This document shows positions 18,562 through 25,418 of a stretch of DNA of 25,418 bases, in pieces (the first letter of the stretch is position 1; every line of letters begins with the position of its first letter). The notes under the pieces were generated by a model, which had not been told where the DNA came from, ran no database searches, and saw only the letters and a list, made by a program, of their open reading frames with translations. Where the stretch lies: positions 404 through 25,821 of the forward strand of contig JAKCWW010006213.1 in NCBI GenBank assembly GCA_026260175.1, read 5' to 3'. Source of the stretch: Reticulitermes lucifugus. Taxonomy: Eukaryota > Arthropoda > Insecta > Blattodea > Rhinotermitidae. Position numbers and translations under genes: made by a program.

Positions 18562-18606
18562 CCCCCTAAGGATGGTTTTACGTAAAAACCGAAACATATG
18601 TAGGGG
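18562..18606 (+). ncRNA. Hammerhead-like motif, copy 6 (tandem unit 2)
   Basis: Stem I CCCC (18562-18565) pairs with GGGG (18603-18606). Core CTAAGGA (18566-18572; G5 changed to A), extra T, stem II GGTTTT/AAAACC (18574-18590), GAA (18591-18593), ACATATGT (18594-18601), A (18602). Stem II shares almost no sequence with unit 1 yet pairs fully, which points to selection on structure in the ancestors. Confidence 0.5.
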
Positions 18607-18680
18607 TTAATCAACACATATTAAAGAGAAAGTGAAGTGCATTCTGTTGGTTTTTTTAAACATTGACTTGTAACCCATAG

Positions 18681-19251
18681 TTTAGGCATCCCTGTGTAAC
18701 CTGAAATTGAGGAGTGTAACCGCCGGCAAACACGCCACAGGAACTGATTGGTTGTGTAACATCATAAAGAGAACGGAAAAGTAGGGGCTGAGTAAGCAGT
18801 ACAATTGTACCAACCTTACAGGACGACACTCGTTATCACCCGAACACGTGACCCCATAAATACGCCCTGCGTCTCATACACTTCGTACTACGCTCTTCTC
18901 TGCACCGACGTCACTGAAGCACGACATCGTTAACACGCATGTTTCATTTACGTTACATCAAAACAAAAGGCCAATAGTTATTTAAACTTTTCAATCATTA
19001 ATATTAGATTTAAAATACTTTTACTCTTTTCTCATTTTCTTAAGGAAAGAAATGAGTTCCGCCCTGAACTCCTTGTGCACTTTCATGGTAACCTATAATT
19101 TACGTCCACCCAAATCAGTGCCCACATAATTATAAAAGCATAATTCGATTCAATGAAAATACGTGTCCGACGGAATAGACAGGAATGTGTATTATTCATA
19201 CTCACACTTTTTTTACCTAATTTAGTGGCGTTATTAAATTAAGAAAGTTGA
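18681..19251. other. No recognisable feature
   Basis: AT-rich sequence with no defensible coding region or repeat. Confidence 0.4.
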
Positions 19252-19443
19252 GATAGGTCAGACAGTACCACACATGGTGAATGTAAAAAAAGCTTACAAA
19301 TTTTAGCCGAAAACCCTCAAAGTGGAGAGAAGAATTTAGAGGTGCATGGAGAAAACGACTGTCCATTGAAATCAACCGACTCAGGAGAGAAGCCAACGAC
19401 GTGCTTTCGTCGACACAGAAATGGGTTCCATACGAGCCACTAA
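19252..19443 (+). pseudogene. Possible C2H2 zinc-finger relic
   Basis: A frame open from 19255 to the TAA at 19441 reads 'THGECKKSLQ', then 'NPQSGEKNLEVHGENDCPLK' and 'STDSGEKPTTCFRRHRNGFH'. Two 'SGEK' linkers and scattered Cys and His residues resemble tandem C2H2 fingers joined by the H-(T/S)GEKP linker. The linker spacing is 20 residues where a finger repeat has 28, and no finger keeps all four zinc ligands, so a functional domain is not present. There is no ATG. Chance resemblance cannot be excluded. Confidence 0.3.
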
Positions 19444-19792
19444 TTTCTTAAACAGACTTTGAATGCAGATTCTGCGCCAAAAACAGCAAATTGGTGGTAT
19501 TAAATATACGGAGACGGTAAGGGATCTTTGTTTTAGGACTCTTCACACCAAAGGCGGGCGGGGCAGAGGCAGACACATTCGGTATCAGTGCGTCGTACAC
19601 CATTCGTGGCACTGAAAGGATTGACAACATTGTATTCGGTGCTTAACGGGACTGAAGAAGGCTCAATGAAATTGGTGGCACTGCGCTAATTATTACGTTA
19701 TTTTAAGTGCAACTTAACAGGTTACGGAGTATGGAATAATACAGGGAAATGGTTATGAATTATTATTAAATGAGTATAACCGTTAACACGAC
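19444..19792. other. No recognisable feature
   Basis: A 60-codon minus frame (19448-19630) has no recognisable domain. Confidence 0.4.
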
Positions 19793-19845
19793 TTTATTTG
19801 TAGGATTTACTGCTACATGTTTCGATCCTAAAGCGTCATCAGGCC
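19793..19845 (-). ncRNA. Hammerhead-like motif, copy 7, with AATAAA (decayed)
   Basis: On the minus strand CTGATGA is followed by a poor hairpin, then GAA, palindromic ACATGT and A. Stem I is reduced to about two pairs and stem II is broken. AATAAA follows at once (19798-19793), so the motif-plus-signal arrangement is kept although the structure has decayed. Confidence 0.4.
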
Positions 19846-20354
19846 AAATACTTATTAAAAGACATAAAAGGCTATACAATTGCTTTGCTAAAGTGTGATA
19901 TGGTTACGGACTTGGAACACGAAGAAGGCAGCAGGTCCTCTAAAATATTCACACAATACGATATTACGAAGAATGTACAATGAACAGAATAAAGCACCCC
20001 ATTACAAATGTTTGCGTCCTTCTTTGCTTGTTTCTCATTCTTCAGCCACTATGGCTTGACCCTATGGCGTGTGCCAATTCAGAATTAACTCCTGAATCTA
20101 TCAATTTGTTAGACATTTCGTGGGACGTCTTCTACGGGGAGGAATCTATCGCATGAACCTCTACTTACGTAGGCAGACAAGAACACAAACAAAATACCAC
20201 GAACTTACACATATCCACACTCCAAGCGGCAGTGGAGCCCACGATCCCTGTCTTCGAGCAGTCGAATTCCATGGGCCTACATACTTCAACCCGCACGGTA
20301 ACTGCGGTCGGCAATGACTTTCCTCCTTACCAAATTTCACACACTCTTGTAGGT
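19846..20354. other. No recognisable feature; target site at right edge
   Basis: Overlapping short frames around 20120-20376 on both strands have no domain I recognise. Confidence 0.4.
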
Positions 20355-20521
20355 CAGGGGTGCAAATATTTTCCAATATCTAGGAAACGCCTCAAAATAA
20401 TTCTCGGCGCCGGAAGGATGACATGAAGCACGTTTCATACTGAGGGTCCAAAAATATTATGTGCCAACGAACAAAATTTAGTCGCCCGGGAAACCTGGCG
20501 CCCGGGATTGGTGAGCCCCTA
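20355..20521. mobile_element. hAT-like MITE, 167 bp, copy B (inverted relative to copy A)
   Basis: It starts CAGGGGTGCAAATATTTTCC and ends with GAGCCCCTA. In reverse complement its interior has 'GGCGACTAAATTTTGT', 'GTGCTTCATGTCA' and 'TTTTGAGG', aligning with 13023-13187 across nearly the full length. The flanks ttgtaggt (20347-20354) and cagtaggc (20522-20529) share the central GTAGG and could be a decayed 8-bp target duplication. Confidence 0.72.
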
Positions 20522-21265
20522 CAGTAGGCGATCTGGGAAGCGAAAAGTAAAGGAGATAGAACATCTTCGACACAACACGTTCACTTAATGTTTTGAACAA
20601 AGACAGCAAAACAGTAACAGCTGAGTGTTATTCACAAATTTTGATTCAACAGGAATAATTTATGCGTATGTTTCTTATTATAATGTTCGAAACTGAAATC
20701 ATGACACTGCTAAAAATCTTAAGATGACAACATACAAAACAAAGTAGTTCTGTCAGGCATGTGTGGATGCGCAACGTGGTCTCTGTCTTTGATAAAACGA
20801 CACAAATTACAAACCTTTGTAAACAAAGTGCTCAGTCATAACGTTTAAGCAATAAGCGATGAAACAGGAGGATAACTTGGGATATTATGTAGCGTGGAAT
20901 TTCGATATTCAGGCACACTTTGCGTTTCGGCAGCAGAATGTAATAAGTTGCAATGAGCTAGCAGGACACAAAACAAACAAAGAGGCTGCAGAATTTTTTG
21001 GTTGATGTCGCTTAAAAGCAGCTATTTCAAAGACTGATAAGATGGGGGGATATTAGAATTAAGAACAAAGCTCAGAAAATTACCTTGATTTCAGAAAATT
21101 AGGTTGTGACGGCAGTAAGTGGATGCAACTGGCTCAGAAACGTGCCCACTGATGGGATATACGATTATCGATGTTCAGCCTTACGGAACTATTAGTTAGC
21201 AGTTTACTTCTCGTTTAATAAACGTGGCTAACAAACTGTGTGCAGCGCACCCGAAGGAGCAACGG
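20522..21265. other. No recognisable feature
   Basis: AT-rich sequence without a long open frame or repeat that I can identify. Confidence 0.4.
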
Positions 21266-21309
21266 GGTTATTTCAAGGGCGCCGCGAGGTTATTCCAAGG
21301 GCGCCGATA
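21266..21309. repeat. 22-bp tandem duplication
   Basis: 'GGTTATTTCAAGGGCGCCGC' plus GA at 21266-21287 is followed directly by a copy at 21288-21309 with few differences. Each copy contains the GGCGCC palindrome. Confidence 0.85.
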
Positions 21310-21477
21310 ATTCACATAACTTCGCAGCAAGTCTTGCTCTTCCAATCAGCACTTGGTTTCTTATGACCTCTGTTGTTATTACTGTGATGAATAAACTGTG
21401 GATTCCTTTCCAAAGGTCCCGAGGTTACAATAATTTCTTCATTGTGTATTTCCTCAGTTAACGCGACCTAGAAGCAA

Positions 21478-21770
21478 ATGGTGGCACAGTTGGTTGAGAC
21501 AATGTGCTACAAGCCGGAAGGTCTAGGGTTCGATTCCCGATGGGGACATAGGGATTTTTCAATGACTTAATCCTTTCGGCCGCACTGGGGTCGACTCAGC
21601 CTCTTAAAAGAAATTACTACCAGGGGTATTTCCTGGGGGGTAAATGCGGTCGGTGAGTTGAGCTGACAACCTTGCCACCTTCATGTGCCGAATGTCTAGA
21701 AGTTCTGGGAGCCTCAACCTCCTGGAGTCCTAAACGCCTGTAATGGGATAGCTTTACCTTAGACGTACAT
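21478..21770 (+). mobile_element. tRNA-derived SINE, complete-looking
   Basis: The head 'GGTGGCACAGTTGGTTGAGA' carries an A box, and the near-perfect B box 'GGTTCGATTCC' follows at tRNA-like spacing. The body has 'GGGGACATAGGGATTTTTC', 'GTCGACTCAGCCTC', 'GGGGGGTAAATGCGGTCGG' and 'CAACCTCCTGGAGTCC'. It ends 'GGGATAGCTTTACCTTA', the usual end of this SINE in cockroach-like genomes. Its body blocks (ACTCAGCCTC, TAAAxGCGGTCGG) are related to family A, so these probably share a body. No clear target duplication was found. Confidence 0.85.
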
Positions 21771-22519
21771 CTATTAATACGTTGAAGTTCGAGAACTTTT
21801 TTTAAGTTAAGAAGGTGTCTTCATATTTGAAAATGTTAGGAACCGCTGCAGTACTCTGAACTGAGGAACATATCTCAGTGATTCAAGCCGTGCCCATAGA
21901 ACAGCCACACCATGCAAATGTACGACACAAAAGAAAGGAAATTACATATAAATGAGATACTAATGAATAGGCGTGAGAATGGGAATATGCTATGTGAAAA
22001 TAGGCTGCGAAAGAGCATGTTAAATGAAAGAGAAATGGGCGGAAAAAGAGGACTGAACAATTTCTTCGTCTCTCGTCTTGTGTGTTGTCATTAAAATGGG
22101 TATTTCAATTCCACGCTATACCCCAGCTTTCGCCTTTTCTAATGGAGTCCCTCGCGATGGGCAAATGTTCGTGCTGCTCCTACGTTTTCATTTCCTCGGT
22201 ATTTCTCCGAAATTGGACAAGAAATTTCTCTGGCATTTCCACAAAACTGAATATTTCTAACTTTTAAGCTAAACGAAGCTTTCCGATGCTGGAAGCCGTA
22301 AACACGCAGCCACATATATCAACATATACACACAGAGTAAAACGGCTTGTAAGAAAATTCCACTCAGTCTGAGGAATTTCCGTTTCATTTTAACCTAATA
22401 CTCGTATACTGTATTATAACAACATTGCGCTGGACACTGCCCACTGTCTGAGGTGCACTTTGTTAAGAAAGCTGGCTCTGGCTCCAACAGCAGGTCAGAG
22501 TAACACTATGAAAAATGTT
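21771..22519. other. No recognisable feature
   Basis: Frames of about 60 codons on both strands, including a purine-rich plus-strand stretch (21912-22094), have no recognisable domain. Confidence 0.4.
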
Positions 22520-22646
22520 CTGTTTATTTTGTCCTATTACTTCCGCCCTCTTAGGTCCAAATATCCTCTTCTGCACACTGTTCTCGTACGCCCTCAACCT
22601 CTGTGACAAACCAAGTTTCACTACGGCAAAAATTATAACTTCGTAT
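22520..22646 (-). pseudogene. Non-LTR retrotransposon C-terminal fragment, copy 2
   Basis: On the minus strand the frame includes 'QRLRAYENSVQKRIFGPKRA' followed by 'EVIGQ'. This matches the family block 'EHRLRVFENRVLRRIFGPKRDEVTGEW' found in copy 3. It is preceded by 'YEVIIFAVVK', a decayed form of the 'LYGCETWSLT' block. The match ends at about 22520. Confidence 0.7.
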
Positions 22647-22900
22647 ATTACGAGTACAGTCATTACGTTTTTAGAGGAGACTAGTAGACAAATCCTAAAT
22701 CGAAAGATAATAAGAATTACTAAAGTTCACTCTGCTCTTAATAACTTCTTAATTGTAGCATTTGTTAGAGTTTTCGTCTAATGACTGAACTTCGCCACAT
22801 TCTCGAAAAAACTAACAGCTGTGCGACCCTTGATGTTTTCACGGTGGTGTGGTTGAGGCTTTCATTCTTCTGGAATGTGTCACCCTGTCACTGGGCAATC
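22647..22900. other. No recognisable feature
   Basis: Nothing beyond short random open frames. Confidence 0.4.
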
Positions 22901-23000
22901 GGTTCGCGACGTTTCGAAGGAACCCAGTGCCTTTATCTTCTGGGACCTCTAGACCCCTGAAGATGAAAGCACTACGCCTCTTCGAAATGTCCAAATCCGA
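22901..23000. repeat. Head-to-head inverted pair of hammerhead-related motifs
   Basis: The right arm reads 'CCCCTGAAGATGAAAGCACT' then 'CTCTTCGAAATGTC'. The left arm in reverse complement reads 'CCCAGAAGATAAAGGCACTG' then 'CCTTCGAAACGTCGCG'. Each arm carries CTGAAGAT or CAGAAGAT, an imperfect hairpin and GAAACGTC. The two arms meet near 22950 with almost no spacer. The core resembles the CTGANGA-hairpin-GAAAC motif with ACGT as the palindrome. Pairing is too decayed for a functional call. Confidence 0.6.
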
Positions 23001-23659
23001 TCATGCCGTGACGCGCGACATATTCCAGAAGTACGCAGTCCTTAGCTTAACAGCTATCTGTATAGCACTACCAGCCACTTGGCCGTCACATGATGGGCCG
23101 CCGTAATATCCACGCGCTATTCCACAGCCTGTTTCACAATTTTTACTTAGTTCATGATGATTTATTAATTTGGCACACTAGTGGTTGTGCAGATATTATT
23201 GTATTATAAACACACTTGAACATCCTCACCACTTAAATATTACTCCTTTTTTAATTTATCCTTTCATTTCCTAAAATATTTTCACATTCAAGAAAACTAG
23301 CCACTTTCTATGAATATATATAACACCTTTAAGATATCTTAAACGCTGTCTATAAGTGATGCACTTACACAAAGTATGAATTTCGAAACAAGTATGATCT
23401 TAAAAAGCTACAATCCGATAAAATACAATAAAATGACACAACTACGTTTACAATCAACACATAACACCGGCTGTCAATCGCATCAAAGCTTTACAACTTC
23501 TTGTCACCATTACTTAATACTTGAATGACCCTTCATTACTGAAACAATACTGTAAAACTAATCCGGAAACAATCTAATGAAAAGTTTTATTCATCACAGG
23601 AGGGCGATATTATCTACATCGATGACTTATATCGACCAAACTCTATCGTAACCAAGGAA
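23001..23659. other. No recognisable feature
   Basis: Strongly AT-rich. 'CACAAAGTATGAAT' (about 23369) resembles 'CACAAAGTATGGAT' near 23767 and may belong to the repeat that follows. Confidence 0.4.
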
Positions 23660-23875
23660 TCTGGTTGCTGAGACATCAATGCCTTATATCTACATACGCC
23701 TAGTCTCAACGCGTCTGTGACGTCACTCAGACATGGTGCTATATTATGTATGTTGTGTTACTTTCACACAAAGTATGGATACAATATAAGGCAGATGATC
23801 TTGTCCTGCAGTCTGGTAACGAGACATCAGCATCTGTTTAATCCTAGACCAAACTCCTCAAAGTAGCGTCTGTGC
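23660..23875. repeat. Diverged direct repeat, ~153-bp offset
   Basis: 'TCTGGTTGCTGAGACATCAA' (23660) and 'TCTGGTAACGAGACATCAG' (23812) start two similar stretches. Both end in 'GCGTCTGTG' (23711 and 23866). 'GACCAAACTC' also recurs (about 23634 and 23847). Probably an old tandem duplication or satellite. Confidence 0.55.
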
Positions 23876-24374
23876 ATTTCATTGCGTTTTCACTCAATAA
23901 ATTCATATCAGTACAGACCAGAAGCTGAATGGCCTACTGGCAGGTACATTATTAGTTGACAAATGGAAACGCCAGTCCCACATATTCCACTTATTTCCCA
24001 AACAAGAGGCGTATTTGTCGGAGTGCTGAATGCACAGAAAGACTTCAATTACGGCAGGCTTCTGCATAATCTCTTAGGAAACGTAATTAAACCAGTGTGT
24101 GTTAATGACGGTATTAAGGATCGTATAATCACTCAGCAACCACCTGCAGGGAAGATCGTTATCAAACATAACCCAGCTCCACGACTATGTTCACAAATTT
24201 ACGGAAATCTGATGTTAGGGTGCTCTACCCTTGACCTCAGACTTGGAGAGTTCATTATCCCCACACAAGACACCTTACTACGTACATGGTATATATGTTC
24301 GCTGTTACATCGGACAAAAGTAATGTGGTTGAGGAGGACAATACCTACTGTCACAACGAAAACAATAAAGATAT
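23876..24374 (+). other. Unrecognised 137-codon open frame region
   Basis: The frame at 23963-24376 is one of the two longest runs in the window from ATG to stop. Its translation has no motif, membrane segment or repeat that I recognise, no clear Kozak support and no splice context. I do not call it a gene, but its length merits a database search. Confidence 0.2.
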
Positions 24375-24740
24375 GAAGAAATTAAACAACAAACCAACAA
24401 ATAAACATGTAAAAAAGTTAAGCAACAAACTAATAAAGAAACACGTAAAGAAACGGACAAACGAAGCGAAAAAACAAGAGAAGAAATAGAATTAAGCAAT
24501 AAACTAACAAACAAACAAGCAAATAATTTAAACGAGCCAACAAATAAACACGTCAAGAAATTAAGTCAAGAAAACAAATACAGATAAGAAGCAAGAAAGG
24601 CAAAAAGCAAAGAAACTGTGCAATATACTAAGAAACAGACGTTCGAGATTTGAGATTTTAACAAACACACATGTAAAGAAAGAAACTTAAGCAACAAACT
24701 AACACACCAACAAGTAAAGAAGTCACAAAAACACGCAAAG
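24375..24740. repeat. A-rich degenerate minisatellite, ~36-bp unit
   Basis: Units of the type 'TTAAGCAACAAACTAACAAA' followed by 'TAAACATGTAAAGAAA' recur imperfectly, for example near 24384, 24419, 24494, 24550 and 24688. The unit itself looks built from AAAC and AAAG tetranucleotides. Open frames over it are low-complexity lysine/asparagine or serine/leucine runs. Confidence 0.7.
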
Positions 24741-24850
24741 TAATTCAGTAGAAGAACGTCATCTGCATTACGCCGTCCAAGGTGCCCGATCAATAATTCC
24801 GAACTGTATTCTTTCCTAATTTTAAAATTATTTACCCGTTTATTTTGAAT

Positions 24851-24932
24851 CAATGTTTTCTTTAATGTACCAACTTAATGCATTATCATGTATTTTAAGT
24901 GCAATTAGTTGGTACATTAAATGAAAATATTG
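24851..24932. repeat. Foldback repeat, ~33-bp arms
   Basis: The left arm from 24851 (CAATGTTTTCTTTAATGTAC, then CAACTTAATGCA) pairs with the right arm ending at 24932 (reverse complement CAATATTTTCATTTAATGTA, then CCAACTAATTGCA). A few mismatches and a loop of about 15 bases are present. It may be a small MITE or the joined ends of one. Confidence 0.8.
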
Positions 24933-24974
24933 CATTCTTTACTATCCACAAAAAATCCAAGTACAGTCCTTCTT

Positions 24975-25418
24975 GAGAAGCTAACAGGTCGTCAGCTAGT
25001 CAAGAAATTCCCCGCATTTTATGGAACCCGAAGGTTCATTACCGCATTTACAAGAGCCAGCCACCTGTCCCTATCCTGAGCCATATAAATCCAGTCAATG
25101 CCCCCCATCCCACTTCTTAAAGATCCATTTTAATTTTATCCTCCCATCTACGCCTGGGTCTTCCAAGTGGTCTCCTTCCCTCACGTCTCCCCAACAAAAT
25201 CCTGTATGCACCTCTCCCCTCATCCATACCTGCTACATGGCTCGCCCACCTCATTCTTCTTGATTTTATCACCCGAATAATATTTCGTGATGAGCACAGA
25301 TCATTAAGTTCCTCGTTATGTAGTCCTCCCCTGTTACCTCGTCCCTCTTAGGCCTAAATATCCTCCTCAGCACCCTATTCTCGAAAACCCTCAGCCTATG
25401 TTCCTCCCTCAGTGTGAG
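24975..25418 (-). pseudogene. Non-LTR retrotransposon C-terminal fragment, copy 3 (runs off the window)
   Basis: On the minus strand, starting at the window edge: 'LREEHRLRVFENRVLRRIF', 'PKRDEVTGE', a shifted '[19 protein letters not shown]', '[19 protein letters not shown]', '[14 protein letters not shown]', then '[11 protein letters not shown]' and a 3' tail. These blocks occur in this order in the C-terminal region of a non-LTR retroelement very abundant in cockroach and termite genomes. Several frameshifts and stops interrupt it. The fragment is the best preserved of the three and gives the strongest taxonomic hint. The upstream reverse transcriptase lies outside the window or is lost. 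Confidence 0.88.

Larger units (their letters stand above)
18344..18680 (+). repeat. Two tandem ~183-bp units, each with a hammerhead-like motif
   Basis: Unit 1 starts with 'TTAACAACAGATGTAAA' at 18344 and unit 2 with 'TTAACATTGGATGTGAAAC' at 18529. The motif cores are 181 bases apart. Downstream both share 'AGGGGTxA', 'GCACATGTTGGT' or 'GCATTCTGTTGGT', and 'AAACATT'. The copies are clearly homologous but quite diverged. Unit 1 contains AATAAA (18465-18470) and unit 2 has ATTAAA (18620-18625). Confidence 0.7.

Noticed and set aside
24305..24853. Minus-strand Leu/Ser/Val/Phe-rich frames that look like membrane segments
   Set aside because: They are the reverse reading of the A-rich minisatellite, so hydrophobicity follows from T-rich codons.
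1..25418. CRISPR array, bacterial operons or prophage
   Set aside because: No regular short direct repeats with unique spacers, no ribosome-binding sites and no dense coding; tandem arrays here are minisatellites and the window is eukaryotic.

Overview
This window looks like non-coding genomic DNA from an insect, most likely a cockroach or termite (Blattodea). Three things suggest this: AT-rich sequence with no dense gene array, splice-site-bounded mini-exons, and repeat families whose translations and tRNA-like heads I recognise from cockroach and termite genomes. The best markers are a non-LTR C-terminal protein with the signature 'LREEHRLRVFENRVLRRIF' and a SINE with a 'GTGGCACAGTTGG...GGTTCGATTCC' head. 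The species call is inference. No complete protein-coding gene lies in the window.

Host gene: the best host signal is a split gene on the minus strand. A short first coding exon (6187-6240, 18 codons, in-frame stop just upstream, strong donor) is followed about 3 kb away by a 31-codon acidic exon (3094-3186) with a good acceptor and donor. Both junctions are phase 0. The rest of the gene was not found. The intron carries a hAT-type MITE, a tRNA-like relic and a hammerhead-like motif.

Mobile elements, left to right: a 48-bp degenerate minisatellite (700-1160); an internally deleted mariner (1885-2583); a 429-bp hAT MITE with a near-perfect 8-bp target duplication (5672-6100); minus-strand tRNA-derived SINEs (6830-7150, 7600-7890, 16380-16650) and plus-strand SINEs (12455-12630, 21478-21770); a 499-bp foldback element (9982-10480); a second hAT-like MITE family in two copies (13023-13187, 20355-20521); a 58-bp perfect palindrome beside an assembly gap (13625-13682); a 65-bp minisatellite (15584-15986); three fragments of one non-LTR family (16867-17040, 22520-22646, 24975-25418); and a probable Penelope-like C-terminus followed by two tandem structured units (17705-18680).

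The most interesting signal is a recurring structured motif at 4218, 10042 (minus), 10379, 14816, 18380 and 18562, with decayed copies elsewhere. Each copy reads stem I, CTGANGA, one extra U, a hairpin, GAA, a palindromic ACATGT or ACATATGT, one base, then the other strand of stem I. This is the order of parts of a type I hammerhead ribozyme with a tiny palindromic stem III. The helices change sequence between copies while still pairing, and every copy is followed within about 60 nt by AATAAA or ATTAAA. One pair lies downstream of a Penelope-like coding remnant, and one pair sits in opposite arms of a foldback element. Penelope-like elements are known to carry hammerhead motifs, so the link is plausible. 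Activity is untested, and the extra U makes this a variant.
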